DNA of 64,000 nt from Planococcus sp. MSAK28401 (GCF_018283455.1 NZ_JAAMTH010000001.1:743501-807500), one strand, 5' to 3'; counted from the stretch's first letter, positions 16,610-26,263 are shown. The notes: generated from the sequence alone by a model not told the origin. Translations and numbers: made by a program.

Positions 16610-17557
16610 ATGAGCCAGCTAGGAACAAAAAAAGCCGAAGTGGATCTCCCGGTTCGTACGAAATACGAAGAAAGCAGGCGCCAAAAAACAGGTGTCTTTT
16701 TCAAGAAAAAAGTGGGTTGGCTGTTTATCATTGTCTCGATCCTCGCCATCACCATCTTCAACTTTTACCCGATGGTTCAAGCGTTCCTGTTGTCTTTCCA
16801 ATCCGGAATGGGCGCGAACCTGGAATATGTAGGGCTCGATAACTGGCGCCGCCTGTTCGGTGACCCGACTTTTATCGCAGCACTGACCAATACGACGATC
16901 TACTTGTTGATCCAAGTCCCGTTAATGATCGTATTGGCGCTATTCTTCTCCGTATTACTGAATGACCCGAAACTGAAGTTCAAAAGCTTCTTCAGGATTG
17001 CGATCTTCCTGCCGTGTGTCACATCACTCGTTGCCTATTCGGTCGTCTTTAAATACTTGTTTGGCATCGATGGCATCATCAATCAATTCTTGCTGAATTT
17101 TGGCTTTATCTCCGAGACGGTCAATTTCTTGGCTGACCCGTTTTGGGCGAAAGTGGTCATCATTTTGGCCATTACCTGGAGATGGACAGGCTATAATATG
17201 ATCTTCTATTTGGCGGCATTGCAAAACGTCGACAAATCCATTTACGAAGCTGCCAAAATTGATGGCGCCAGTTCGTTCCAGCAATTTTTCCAAATTACGG
17301 TTCCGATGCTCAAGCCGATCATTTTGTTCACGTCCATTACGTCAACGATCGGTACGTTGCAGATCTTTGACGAAATCGTCAACATCACCAACGGCGGCCC
17401 TGGGAATGCGACCATTTCGATTTCGCAATACATTTACAACTTGTCATTTGAATACACGCCTGACTTCGGTTACGCATCAACTGTTTCCTACGTCATCGTA
17501 ATTCTCGTGGTGATCCTTTCAATTATCCAATTCAGAGTGGCGGGTGAGAAAAAATGA
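16610..17557 (+). CDS. ABC sugar transporter permease (MalF type)
   Basis: One half of the membrane channel of the importer, 315 residues with about six hydrophobic segments. The EAA loop that contacts the ATPase is seen as YEAAKIDGASSFQQFFQITVPMLKP. ATG 16610 is chosen because AGGAGGA (16594-16600) is 9 nt upstream; an ATG at 16601 touches the RBS. The stop overlaps the next permease by 4 bp. No ATPase gene is in this operon. Confidence 0.92.
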   Translation: MSQLGTKKAEVDLPVRTKYEESRRQKTGVFFKKKVGWLFIIVSILAITIFNFYPMVQAFLLSFQSGMGANLEYVGLDNWRRLFGDPTFIAALTNTTIYLLIQVPLMIVLALFFSVLLNDPKLKFKSFFRIAIFLPCVTSLVAYSVVFKYLFGIDGIINQFLLNFGFISETVNFLADPFWAKVVIILAITWRWTGYNMIFYLAALQNVDKSIYEAAKIDGASSFQQFFQITVPMLKPIILFTSITSTIGTLQIFDEIVNITNGGPGNATISISQYIYNLSFEYTPDFGYASTVSYVIVILVVILSIIQFRVAGEKK

Positions 17558-18381
17558 ACAGTTTAAAACGAATCTTCATCTATACGTTTCTCAGTGTCGC
17601 GGCGATTGTTTCCATTTTCCCATTCCTATGGATGCTCACCAGCATCACCAATAAATCGGTCGATGTGACGCAAGGGCGTTTACTTCCAGGAACGCATTTA
17701 ATCGAAAACTTTAAAACCCTTTTTGCGACCGTCGATATCGTTCCAGCTTTGATCAATTCATCCATTATCGCGATCATCACGACTTTCTTGACGCTGTTGT
17801 TGGCATCGCTTGCGGGCTACGGGTTTGAAATCCACCGCAGCAAAGGAAAAGACATCGTCTTCACCATTTTGCTGTTGTCGATGATGATTCCGTTTGCGGC
17901 GATCATGATTCCTTTGTACCGCATGTTCGGCAGCATCAGTGAAACGGCACCGCTTATCGGCATCGACTCGCTCGGCGCGGTCATTTTGCCAACAGCGACA
18001 ACGGCGTTCTTCATCTTCTTTTTCCGCCAAAATACCAAGATGTTTCCGAAAGATTTGGTGGAAGCGGGGCGCATCGATGGCTTGAGTGAGATCGGCGTCT
18101 TTTTCCGAATCTACGTGCCAACGATGAAAACGACTTACGCAGCTGCGGCGATCATTGCCTTCATGAACAGCTGGAATAACTACTTATGGCCATTGGTCAT
18201 TTTGCAGTCGCCTGAAAAACGGACGATTCCGCTATTGATTTCGAATCTCGGATCGAGCTACTCGCCAGACTACGGTGTCATCATGTCAGCCATCGTCATC
18301 GCAACATTGCCGACCGCGCTTGTGTTCTTCCTCATGCAGAAGCACTTTGTTGCAGGCATGATGGGCTCGGTTAAGGGTTAA
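17554..18381 (+). CDS. ABC sugar transporter permease (MalG type)
   Basis: The second membrane subunit, 275 residues, with six hydrophobic segments. The EAA motif is VEAGRIDGLSEIGVFFRIYVPTMKTTY, followed by the family's conserved NSWNNYLWPLV. It is translationally coupled (ATGA) to the MalF-type gene. The importer probably borrows the MsmX-like ATPase encoded at 25124-26221. A 300-bp gap with a hairpin repeat separates it from the alpha-galactosidase gene. Confidence 0.92.
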   Translation: MNSLKRIFIYTFLSVAAIVSIFPFLWMLTSITNKSVDVTQGRLLPGTHLIENFKTLFATVDIVPALINSSIIAIITTFLTLLLASLAGYGFEIHRSKGKDIVFTILLLSMMIPFAAIMIPLYRMFGSISETAPLIGIDSLGAVILPTATTAFFIFFFRQNTKMFPKDLVEAGRIDGLSEIGVFFRIYVPTMKTTYAAAAIIAFMNSWNNYLWPLVILQSPEKRTIPLLISNLGSSYSPDYGVIMSAIVIATLPTALVFFLMQKHFVAGMMGSVKG

Positions 18382-18429
18382 ATGAAAGTTAGTTTAATGG
18401 GACATATCACTAGTTAAAGACGTGTTGCC

Positions 18430-18530
18430 TTGAACGCCGCTTCGGCCGCTTGGGGCATGGCTCCCGCAAGAAGCCAGGAAAATCACCTGTCTTCTTGCTT
18501 CGCCTAGCCCGTGGACGCGCCGGCGCTAAT
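18430..18530. repeat. Intergenic hairpin repeat, no gene
   Basis: GCAAGAAGCCAGG and CCTGTCTTCTTGC form a stem around 18475-18498. They are flanked by outer complementary GC-rich arms (GCTTGGGGCATGG versus CGCCTAGCCCGTGG). The sequence style matches hairpin elements scattered between genes in Bacillaceae. The rest of 18382-18681 contains only the RBS (GGAGG, 18671-18675) of the next gene. Confidence 0.5.
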
Positions 18531-18681
18531 GAATGCATTAAAGAAAAGCAACTCTACTTTCCAACTACTCGAACTTCAGATATGGAGCAAAAACAGCGTA
18601 GACGCCTGCCGGAAAGCGCAGCTGTTTTGCGGAATATCGTCACTGCAAAACTATTAACTTAGCCGATACGGGAGGTAAATT

Positions 18682-20892
18682 GTGCCGATTTTATATAACG
18701 ACGCCACACGTGAGTTTCATCTGCAAACCGAGAAGACCAGCTATATTTTCAACATCCTGAAAAATGAACAGCTCGGCCAGTTGTATTACGGTAAGAAACT
18801 GCGTCACCGGGACTCGTACGAGCGCTTGTTTCATATCGAGGAAATGCCGAATACCGCTTGCGTTTACGAAGGCGATTTGGTGTTTTCGCTCGATATTCTC
18901 AAACAGGAATACCCAGCATACGGAACGACGGATTTCCGCGAGCCGGCGTATCAGGTGCTGCAACAAGGCGGCAGCCGCATCACAAACTTCGTCTATCAAA
19001 ATCACACCATCAATCAAGGGAAAAACAAGCTCGCTGGCTTGCCCGCGACATATGTCGAGCAAGACGAAGAAGCTACCACCTTGGAGATTTCTTTGTACGA
19101 CGAAGCGATCGATGTGGAAATCCAGCTGTCCTATAGCGTCTTTGAACAACTGAACGCGATCACTCGCTCTGCCCGCTTTATTAATCACGGCCAAAGAGAC
19201 GTCAATTTGACGAGAGCAATGAGTGCCAGCATCGATTTGCCGGATTCGGATTTCGAGATGGTGCAATTGTCCGGTGCATGGGTGAGGGAGCGTCATATCA
19301 AAAACCGCAAATTGGTGCCAGGCCTTCAAAGCATCAGCAGCACAAGAGGCACGAGCAGTGCCCAGCAAAACCCATTCCTGGCGCTGAAACGCCCATCGAC
19401 TACCGAACATCACGGCGAAGTGTATGGCGTGAGTTTGGTCTATAGCGGCAATTTTCTGGCGCAAGTGGAAGTCGACCATTACGACGTGACGCGTTTGATG
19501 ATCGGCATCAACCCGTTTGATTTTAATTGGCTGTTGGAAAGCGGCGAAAGTTTCCAGACGCCGGAAGTGGTGATGGTCTATTCAGCGGATGGCTTGAACG
19601 ATATGAGCCAGACTTATCATAAGCTTTACCGAAACCGCTTGGCGCGCGGAACATGGCGCGACCGGGAACGCCCTGTGTTGATCAATAACTGGGAAGCAAC
19701 GTATTTTGATTTCGATGAAACGAAAATCTTGGAACTCGCGAAGTCTTCCAAGGAATTGGGTGTGGAGCTGTTCGTGCTGGACGACGGCTGGTTCGGCAAG
19801 CGCGATGCGGACACGACGTCTCTCGGCGATTGGTTTGAAGACAAGCGCAAATTGCCGAGCGGCATCAGTCAATTGGCGAAAAACATTACCGATTTGGGAA
19901 TGAAATTCGGTTTGTGGTTCGAACCGGAAATGGTCTCGAAAGTAAGCGAATTGTACAAAGCGCATCCGGACTGGATCATCCATGTGCCGAATCGCAAAAG
20001 CTCGCACGGCCGCAATCAACTCGTATTGGATTTCTCCCGCCAGGAAGTGGTGGATTATATCCACGGCTTGGTAGCCGGCGTACTGCGCGATGCGCCGATT
20101 TCCTATGTGAAATGGGACATGAACCGCTATATGACTGAAATCGGTTCATTGGAATTGCCGGCGAATCGCCAGCGTGAAGTCGCACACCGCTATATCCTCG
20201 GCGTGTATTCATTGTACGAACGATTGACTTCGGAATTTCCGGATGTCTTGTTCGAATCCTGTGCAGGAGGCGGCAGCCGCTTCGACCCAGGAATGCTCCA
20301 TTACGCGCCGCAAGGGTGGACGAGTGATGACACCGATGCGGTCGAACGCTTGAAAATTCAATACGGCACGTCAATGGTCTATCCGATCAGCTCGATGGGC
20401 GCTCATGTCTCTGCGGTGCCGAATCATCAAGTGGGACGCATCACGAGCCTGAAGACGCGGGCGGATGTCGCGTATTTTGGCACATTCGGCTATGAACTTG
20501 ATGTCACGAAGATGGGCGATGAAGACAAAGCCATCGTTACGGAGCAAATCGCTTTCTACAAAGAAAACCGTTCGCTCATCCAACAAGGACAATTTTACCG
20601 GCTAGCAAGTCCGTTCGCAGAAGATGGCAACGTGACGAGCTGGATGGTCGTGTCAGATGACCAGAGCGAAGCGATATTCGGCTATTACCAAGTGTTGGCC
20701 AAACCGAACCCAGGATATGCACGCGCATTCTTCAAAGGGCTCAACCCCGAATTCGAATACGCCATCGATGGGATCGACGATACGTTTTACGGGGATGAAT
20801 TGATGGGAGCAGGCCTGCAGCTCAATCGTTACCGCCAAAATCAACATCCTTCTGATTTTTCTTCTATTATTTATAAATTAACGCGAGTGTAA
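18682..20892 (+). CDS. Alpha-galactosidase, GH36
   Basis: Hydrolyses terminal alpha-1,6-galactosyl bonds (melibiose, raffinose family). The 736 residues match the large bacterial GH36 enzymes. An N-terminal beta-supersandwich precedes a TIM barrel with LDDGWFGKRDADTTSLGDW. The nucleophile is Asp479 in VKWDMNRY and the acid/base is in WTSDDTD (Asp549), close to positions 478 and 548 of Geobacillus AgaA. No signal peptide is seen, so it acts on imported sugar. GTG 18682 follows CGGGAGGT at 6 nt. It heads a run of three glycosidase genes. Confidence 0.94.
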   Translation: MPILYNDATREFHLQTEKTSYIFNILKNEQLGQLYYGKKLRHRDSYERLFHIEEMPNTACVYEGDLVFSLDILKQEYPAYGTTDFREPAYQVLQQGGSRITNFVYQNHTINQGKNKLAGLPATYVEQDEEATTLEISLYDEAIDVEIQLSYSVFEQLNAITRSARFINHGQRDVNLTRAMSASIDLPDSDFEMVQLSGAWVRERHIKNRKLVPGLQSISSTRGTSSAQQNPFLALKRPSTTEHHGEVYGVSLVYSGNFLAQVEVDHYDVTRLMIGINPFDFNWLLESGESFQTPEVVMVYSADGLNDMSQTYHKLYRNRLARGTWRDRERPVLINNWEATYFDFDETKILELAKSSKELGVELFVLDDGWFGKRDADTTSLGDWFEDKRKLPSGISQLAKNITDLGMKFGLWFEPEMVSKVSELYKAHPDWIIHVPNRKSSHGRNQLVLDFSRQEVVDYIHGLVAGVLRDAPISYVKWDMNRYMTEIGSLELPANRQREVAHRYILGVYSLYERLTSEFPDVLFESCAGGGSRFDPGMLHYAPQGWTSDDTDAVERLKIQYGTSMVYPISSMGAHVSAVPNHQVGRITSLKTRADVAYFGTFGYELDVTKMGDEDKAIVTEQIAFYKENRSLIQQGQFYRLASPFAEDGNVTSWMVVSDDQSEAIFGYYQVLAKPNPGYARAFFKGLNPEFEYAIDGIDDTFYGDELMGAGLQLNRYRQNQHPSDFSSIIYKLTRV

Positions 20893-20900
20893 CTGAACAG

Positions 20901-20928
20901 TTCCGCAAAGCTTAACCTCCTTGCGGAA
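20901..20928 (+). terminator. Intercistronic hairpin after the alpha-galactosidase gene
   Basis: TTCCGCAA (20901-20908) pairs perfectly with TTGCGGAA (20921-20928), 8 bp after the stop. No T tract follows, so it is more likely an mRNA-stabilising or processing hairpin than a terminator. Confidence 0.4.
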
Positions 20929-20949
20929 TCTTACATAGGAGGCGTCGAT

Positions 20950-22674
20950 GTGCTGACTGCTAAAAATGGATCGTTTTATTTTGAAGGAGAATCATTCCAA
21001 ATATTGTCAGGTGGCATGCATTATTTCCGCACTGTGCCGGAACAATGGGAAGACCGCTTGCAGAAATTAAAAGCGCTCGGGCTGAATACAGTCGAAACCT
21101 ATATCCCGTGGAATTTCCATGAACCGAAAAAAGGCCAATTCCACTTTTCCGGAATGGCGGATATCGAAGGCTTTATCGAGCTGGCACATCGCTTAGGGTT
21201 GTATGTCATCTTGCGCCCGGCGCCGTATATTTGCGCAGAGTGGGAAATGGGCGGTTTGCCGTCTTGGCTGATGAAAGACAAAAATTTGGTGTTGCGAAGC
21301 AGCGATCCGGCTTTTCTCGGGCATGTGGGAGATTATTTTGCGGAATTGCTGCCGAAATTCACTAAGCATCTATACCAAAACGGTGGCCCGGTCATCGCTA
21401 TGCAGATCGAAAACGAATACGGCGCATATGGCAATGATTCGGCATACCTCGATTTCTTTAAAGCGCAATACGAACAACATGGACTTGATACCTTCTTGTT
21501 CACTTCAGACGGTCCGGACTTTATCACGCAAGGCTCGATGCCGGATGTGACAACGACCTTGAATTTCGGGTCGCGTGTGGACGAGTCATTCAAAGCACTC
21601 GATGCCTTCAAACCGGATTCGCCGAAAATGGTGGCCGAGTTTTGGATCGGCTGGTTTGATTACTGGTCAGGGGAACATACCGTACGGAGCGGGGACGATG
21701 TCGCTTCGGTCTTCAAGGAAATCATGGAAAAGAATATTTCTGTCAATTTCTATATGTTCCACGGCGGCACGAACTTCGGCTTCATGAACGGCGCGAACCA
21801 TTACGATATCTACTATCCGACGATCACCAGCTATGATTACGACAGTTTGCTGACAGAAGGCGGGGCGATTACGGAAAAATACAAGGCGGTTAAAGAAGTG
21901 TTGCGTGAGTATCGGGAAGTACCAGCCGATTTCGAGGAGAGCGTCTCTGCGAAAGCGTACGGAACTGTCACGCTGACCGAATCGGCCAGTTTGTTCGATG
22001 TTCTAAAAGACATCAGCGAGAAAGTCGAGCATATTGTGCCGCTTTCAATGGAAGATATTGGCCAGGCTTACGGCTACACGCTGTACCGGACGACCGTCAA
22101 CCGGCGGGGCGAACTGAAAGTCAGCTCAAAAGACATCCGCGACCGCGGCTTTATTTACATCAACGGCCGCCATGTGGCAACGACGTATATCAACGACGAG
22201 GAAAAAATGCTGACACTGGATTTCCCGGAAGCGGTGAACACGCTCGAGATTCTTGTGGAAAATATGGGGCGCGCCAATTACGGAGAGCATTTGACCGACC
22301 CGAAAGGCTTGGTCAACAATTTATGGCTCGGCGAGCAGTATTTCTTCCACTGGGACATGTTCAAAGTGGAACTCGAGCAGTTGCCGGAAAGCTACGGAAC
22401 GGGAGAAGACCCGCGCTTCCCGAAATTCTTCCGCGGCTCGTTTGATGCCGAAGAAGGCTTGGATACGTATGTCGACACGCCCGGATTTACGAAAGGCAAT
22501 GTCTTCATCAACGGCTTTAACCTCGGCCGTTATTGGAACACCGCCGGTCCGCAGCAACGCCTATACTTGCCAGGCCCGTTATTGAAAAAACAACACAACG
22601 AAATCGTCGTACTGGAACTGGAACAGACAACGACGGATCAAATCCAATTGCTGGATGAGCCGAAGCTTAGCTGA
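20950..22674 (+). CDS. Beta-galactosidase, GH35
   Basis: A 574-residue cytosolic retaining beta-galactosidase. The TIM barrel begins FQILSGGMHYFRTVPEQW and has TYIPWNFHEPKKGQF. The acid/base is Glu156 in QIENEYGAYG and the nucleophile is Glu230 in VAEFWIGWFDYW. A C-terminal jelly-roll region (about 380-570) ends with NGFNLGRYWNTAGPQQRLYLPG, typical of GH35. GTG 20950 has AGGAGG at 7 nt. Co-occurrence with GH42 suggests the two split substrates, for example beta-1,3- or beta-1,4-galactosides; the sequence does not say which. Confidence 0.94.
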   Translation: MLTAKNGSFYFEGESFQILSGGMHYFRTVPEQWEDRLQKLKALGLNTVETYIPWNFHEPKKGQFHFSGMADIEGFIELAHRLGLYVILRPAPYICAEWEMGGLPSWLMKDKNLVLRSSDPAFLGHVGDYFAELLPKFTKHLYQNGGPVIAMQIENEYGAYGNDSAYLDFFKAQYEQHGLDTFLFTSDGPDFITQGSMPDVTTTLNFGSRVDESFKALDAFKPDSPKMVAEFWIGWFDYWSGEHTVRSGDDVASVFKEIMEKNISVNFYMFHGGTNFGFMNGANHYDIYYPTITSYDYDSLLTEGGAITEKYKAVKEVLREYREVPADFEESVSAKAYGTVTLTESASLFDVLKDISEKVEHIVPLSMEDIGQAYGYTLYRTTVNRRGELKVSSKDIRDRGFIYINGRHVATTYINDEEKMLTLDFPEAVNTLEILVENMGRANYGEHLTDPKGLVNNLWLGEQYFFHWDMFKVELEQLPESYGTGEDPRFPKFFRGSFDAEEGLDTYVDTPGFTKGNVFINGFNLGRYWNTAGPQQRLYLPGPLLKKQHNEIVVLELEQTTTDQIQLLDEPKLS

Positions 22675-22705
22675 GTGATGGTTATTATAGAAGGGATGGA
22701 ATCAA

Positions 22706-24736
22706 ATGATCAACGATAAATTGCCGAAGATTTGGCACGGCGGGGACTATAACCCGGAACAATGGGATTCACAAGAAATCTGGGACGAAGATGTGCGCAT
22801 GTTCAAACTGGCTGGTATCGACGTCGCGACCTTGAACGTTTTTTCATGGGCGCTCAATCAGCCGAATGAAGATACGTATAATTTCGAATGGTTGGACGAC
22901 AAAATCAACCGTTTGTACGAAAATGGCATTTACACATGCCTCGCGACAAGCACCGCGGCGCATCCTGCGTGGATGGCGAAAAAATACCCCGACGTGTTGC
23001 GCGTTGATTTCTACGGCAGAAAACGCAAATTCGGCAGCCGACACAACTCGTGCCCGAACAGCCCGACATACCGTGAGTATTCCGAGAAAATCGCCGACAA
23101 ACTAGCCGAGCGCTACAAAGACCATCCGGCGGTCTTGATTTGGCATGTGTCCAATGAATACGGCGGCTATTGCTATTGCGACAATTGCCAGGACGCTTTC
23201 CGTGTGTGGCTGAGCGATAAGTACGGCACGCTTGAAAAGCTCAACAAAGCGTGGAATACCGGATTCTGGGGCCACACATTCTACGAATGGGACGAAATCG
23301 TCGCGCCGAATATCCTCAGCGAAGAGCGCGAAGACAACGTCTCAGACTTCCAAGGAATCTCCCTTGATTACCGCCGCTTCCAATCGGACAGCCTGCTTGA
23401 TTGCTATAAGCTCGAATACAACGCGATCCGCAAGCATACGCCGAACATTCCGATCACGACGAACTTGATGGGCACCTATCCGATGCTCGATTATTTCAAA
23501 TGGGCAAAAGAAATGGATGTCGTGTCGTGGGATAACTACCCAGCGATCGATACGCCGTTCAGCTATACGGCGATGACGCACGATTTGATGCGCGGCTTGA
23601 AGAGCGGACAGCCGTTCATGCTGATGGAGCAGACGCCGAGCCAGCAAAACTGGCAGCCGTACAACTCCTTGAAGCGCCCGGGCGTTATGCGTTTGTGGAG
23701 CTATCAGGCAATCGGCCGAGGGGCGGATACGATTCTTTATTTCCAACTGCGCCGTTCGGTCGGGGCTTGCGAGAAATACCACGGAGCGGTCATTGAACAC
23801 GTCGGGCACGAAAATACGCGTGTCTTCAACGAAGTGGCGCAAATCGGCAGTGAATTCAACCAGTTGGGCGATACTTTGCTCGATGCGCGGGTCAACGCCA
23901 AAGTGGCGATTGTCTTTGACTGGGAAAACCGCTGGGCGACAGAGCTGTCGAGCGGTCCATCCGTGTCGCTTGATTATGTCAATGAAGTCCATAAATACTA
24001 CGACGCGTTGTATAAATTGAACGTCCAAGTCGACATGGTCGGCGTCGAAGAAGACTTGAGCCAATACGATGTCGTCATCGCGCCGGTCTTGTATATGGTG
24101 AAAGAAGGCTACGCAGCAAAAGTCGAGCGCTTCGTCGAAAACGGCGGCACCTTCATCACGACCTTCTTCAGCGGCATCGTCAACGAAACCGATATCGTGA
24201 CACTCGGCGGCTACCCGGGCGAATTGCGCAAAGTGCTCGGCATTTGGGCGGAGGAAATTGACGCGTTGCATCCGGACGAAACGAATGAAATCGTCATGAA
24301 CGGATCTCGCGGAAGTTTAAGCGGCAGCTATTCCTGCAATTTGCTGTTCGACTTGATCCACACAGAAGGCGCGCAAGCAGTCGCTGAATACGGCTCTGAT
24401 TTCTATCAAGGCATGCCGGTCCTCACCGTCAACGAATTCGGAAAAGGAAAAGCTTGGTATGTGGCATCGAGCCCGGACGCAGAGTTCTTGGTCGATTTCC
24501 TGCAAACAGTATGCGAAGAAGCAGGCGTCGAGCCCTTGCTTTCCGTACCGGAAGGCGTCGAAACGACTGAACGCGTCAAAGACGGCCAGACGTATTTGTT
24601 CGTACTGAACCACAACAATAAAGCAGAATCGATCGACTTGAAAGACAGCCAGTACAAGGAACTATTGTCTGCCCAGCAATTGAGCGGCACGGTGGAACTC
24701 GAAGCCAAAGGCGTCTTCATCTTAGCGAAAGCATAA
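22706..24736 (+). CDS. Beta-galactosidase, GH42
   Basis: A 676-residue enzyme with the three GH42 domains: catalytic barrel (1-390), trimerisation domain (about 395-600) and a small C-terminal beta domain. The acid/base is Glu151 in HVSNEYGGY and the nucleophile is Glu308 in LMEQTPSQQNW. The four-cysteine zinc site is visible as RHNSCP plus CYCDNC. Salt- and cold-adapted GH42 enzymes are well known from Planococcus, which fits the suspected genus. There is no signal peptide. It is the last gene of the cluster and is followed by a strong terminator. Confidence 0.95.
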   Translation: MINDKLPKIWHGGDYNPEQWDSQEIWDEDVRMFKLAGIDVATLNVFSWALNQPNEDTYNFEWLDDKINRLYENGIYTCLATSTAAHPAWMAKKYPDVLRVDFYGRKRKFGSRHNSCPNSPTYREYSEKIADKLAERYKDHPAVLIWHVSNEYGGYCYCDNCQDAFRVWLSDKYGTLEKLNKAWNTGFWGHTFYEWDEIVAPNILSEEREDNVSDFQGISLDYRRFQSDSLLDCYKLEYNAIRKHTPNIPITTNLMGTYPMLDYFKWAKEMDVVSWDNYPAIDTPFSYTAMTHDLMRGLKSGQPFMLMEQTPSQQNWQPYNSLKRPGVMRLWSYQAIGRGADTILYFQLRRSVGACEKYHGAVIEHVGHENTRVFNEVAQIGSEFNQLGDTLLDARVNAKVAIVFDWENRWATELSSGPSVSLDYVNEVHKYYDALYKLNVQVDMVGVEEDLSQYDVVIAPVLYMVKEGYAAKVERFVENGGTFITTFFSGIVNETDIVTLGGYPGELRKVLGIWAEEIDALHPDETNEIVMNGSRGSLSGSYSCNLLFDLIHTEGAQAVAEYGSDFYQGMPVLTVNEFGKGKAWYVASSPDAEFLVDFLQTVCEEAGVEPLLSVPEGVETTERVKDGQTYLFVLNHNNKAESIDLKDSQYKELLSAQQLSGTVELEAKGVFILAKA

Positions 24737-24757
24737 GCAGTTGTAATAGAAACAAAC

Positions 24758-24827
24758 AAAAACCCATGCACAGCGCCCGGCTATTGGAAATCAATCCAAC
24801 GGTGGAGGGGCGGGTGCATGGGTTTTT
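24758..24827 (+). terminator. Terminator of the glycosidase operon
   Basis: AAAAACCCATGCA (24758-24770) pairs with TGCATGGGTTTTT (24815-24827) around a long, partly paired loop. It lies 21 bp after the GH42 stop. Confidence 0.8.
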
Positions 24828-24944
24828 ATTGTTGAAAATTTTTGGGAAAAACCGCTCAGTTGAAAAATTCTATAATCCGCTTTGAAATAAAAAAGATGTT
24901 AACCTTTTCTACACTTAGAAGTCAATGACCTGTCTGAGTATTTG

Positions 24945-25060
24945 GAGAAGCGTTCGCTCGACTCCTGTGGGACTAGCGGGTTTGAGAGACCCCGCAGGAA
25001 CGCAGTGACGAGGAGGCTCGATTCCCGCCCCACGGAAAGCGAGCGATAAGCTTCGGAAAA
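24945..25060. repeat. Bacillaceae-type intergenic hairpin repeat
   Basis: The sequence runs CGCTCGACTCCTGTGGGACT, then AGACCCCGCAGGAACG, GACGAGGAGGCTCGA and CGCCCCACGGAAAGCGAGCG. Its arms are complementary in several blocks (CCTGTGGG/CCCCGCAGG; GCTCG/CGAGC). This wording recurs between genes in many Bacillaceae and Planococcaceae genomes as a non-coding element. It sits between two convergent terminators. No gene lies in 24737-25123. Confidence 0.65.
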
Positions 25061-25091
25061 TACGGTTTCCTGAGTTTCTCTACATACAGAA

Positions 25092-25119
25092 AAACCCGGC
25101 CAGAACTTTGGCCGGGTTT
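25092..25119 (-). terminator. Terminator of the gal-msmX operon
   Basis: AAACCCGGCC (25092-25101) pairs perfectly with GGCCGGGTTT (25110-25119), flanked by A on the left. It lies 5 bp past the stop of the ATPase gene on the minus strand. Confidence 0.8.
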
Positions 25120-25123
25120 CCTT

Positions 25124-26221
25124 TTATTTAATGCGCAATTCCGATTCGCTGTCGAAGAAATGGGCTTTATTCATATCGAAGGCCATGTCAATCGTCTGGC
25201 CGGATTCTACATTGAAGCGGGCATCTACGCGCGCAACAAAATCCTGTTCGTTCACATTCGAGTACAAGATGATCTCCGAGCCCATCAACTCCGCCACTTC
25301 TACATAAGCTTTCACTTTCGTATGCGGTGAATGTTCGAGGAACAAAGGTTCATCGTGGATGTCTTCCGGACGGATGCCCAAGACGATTTCTTTGTCTTTA
25401 TAGCCCTGGTCGCGCAGTGTCGCAAGCTTGCCTTCAGGGACGAGCACTTTGACATCGCCCATGACGAACGAATCGCCAACGATTTTCCCGCGCAGGAAGT
25501 TCATGGACGGCGAGCCGATGAAACCGCCGACGAACATATTGTCCGGCTTGTCGTATACTTCTTTCGGCGAGCCGACTTGCTGGATAAAGCCGTCCTTCAT
25601 GACAACGAGGCGAGTCGCCATTGTCATCGCTTCTGTTTGGTCATGCGTAACATAGACAGTCGTTGTTTGCAGGCGGCGATGTAATTTTTGGATCTCCGTG
25701 CGCATCTGTACGCGCAGTTTGGCATCCAAGTTGGACAAAGGCTCATCCATCAAGAATACTTCAGCATCGCGCACAATGGCACGCCCGAGAGCGACACGCT
25801 GGCGCTGTCCGCCTGAGAGCGCTTTCGGTTTGCGGTCCAAATAATCATCAAGGCCGAGAATGCTCGAGGCGTTTGCCACGCGCGTCTTGATCTCGTCTTT
25901 TTTCATTTTGCGCAGCTTCAAGCTGAACGCCATATTGTCGTAGACGCTCATATGCGGATACAGTGCATAGTTCTGGAACACCATCGCGATATCGCGATCT
26001 TTTGGCGAAACGTCGTTGACGCGTTTGTCGCCGATGTACAAGTCGCCTTCGGTGATTTCTTCCAAGCCTGCGATCATCCGCAAAGTAGTGGACTTGCCGC
26101 AGCCTGAAGGGCCAACAAGTACGAGAAACTCCTTGTCGCGGATTTCCAGATTGAAGTCCTGAACGGACACGACCCCTTTTTCGTATTCTTTTCGGATATT
26201 CATTAAGTTTAAGCCTGCCAT
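25124..26221 (-). CDS. msmX: MsmX/UgpC-type sugar ABC transporter ATPase
   Basis: A 365-residue ATPase of the MalK/MsmX class that energises carbohydrate importers. Walker A is GPSGCGKST, signature LSGGQRQRVALGRA, Walker B EVFLMDEPLSNLDAKLR. The C-terminal part (about 240-365) is the OB-fold regulatory domain (GIRPEDIHDEP). ATG 26221 is chosen since GGGAGGG lies just upstream; an ATG five codons earlier overlaps that RBS. It follows galT after 42 bp and is probably the ATPase for the importer at 15.2-18.4 kb, which lacks one. MsmX-type subunits often serve several importers. Confidence 0.9.
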   Translation of the reverse strand: MAGLNLMNIRKEYEKGVVSVQDFNLEIRDKEFLVLVGPSGCGKSTTLRMIAGLEEITEGDLYIGDKRVNDVSPKDRDIAMVFQNYALYPHMSVYDNMAFSLKLRKMKKDEIKTRVANASSILGLDDYLDRKPKALSGGQRQRVALGRAIVRDAEVFLMDEPLSNLDAKLRVQMRTEIQKLHRRLQTTTVYVTHDQTEAMTMATRLVVMKDGFIQQVGSPKEVYDKPDNMFVGGFIGSPSMNFLRGKIVGDSFVMGDVKVLVPEGKLATLRDQGYKDKEIVLGIRPEDIHDEPLFLEHSPHTKVKAYVEVAELMGSEIILYSNVNEQDFVARVDARFNVESGQTIDMAFDMNKAHFFDSESELRIK

Positions 26222-26263
26222 ATAAATCCCTCCCATGTATGTAAGTGCTTTGTGTAATTGCGG

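Noticed and set aside
18691..19479. Antisense open frame of 262 codons within the alpha-galactosidase gene
   Set aside because: Shadow of the real gene, with no RBS and no plausible domain.
23342..24271. Long antisense open frame of 309 codons inside the GH42 gene
   Set aside because: It is the mirror of a GC-biased coding sequence, has no RBS, and the translation resembles no protein; the plus-strand enzyme is unambiguous.
26240..26253. TGTAAGTGCTTTGT before msmX as a cre box
   Set aside because: The central CG is TG and three or more consensus positions fail on either strand.
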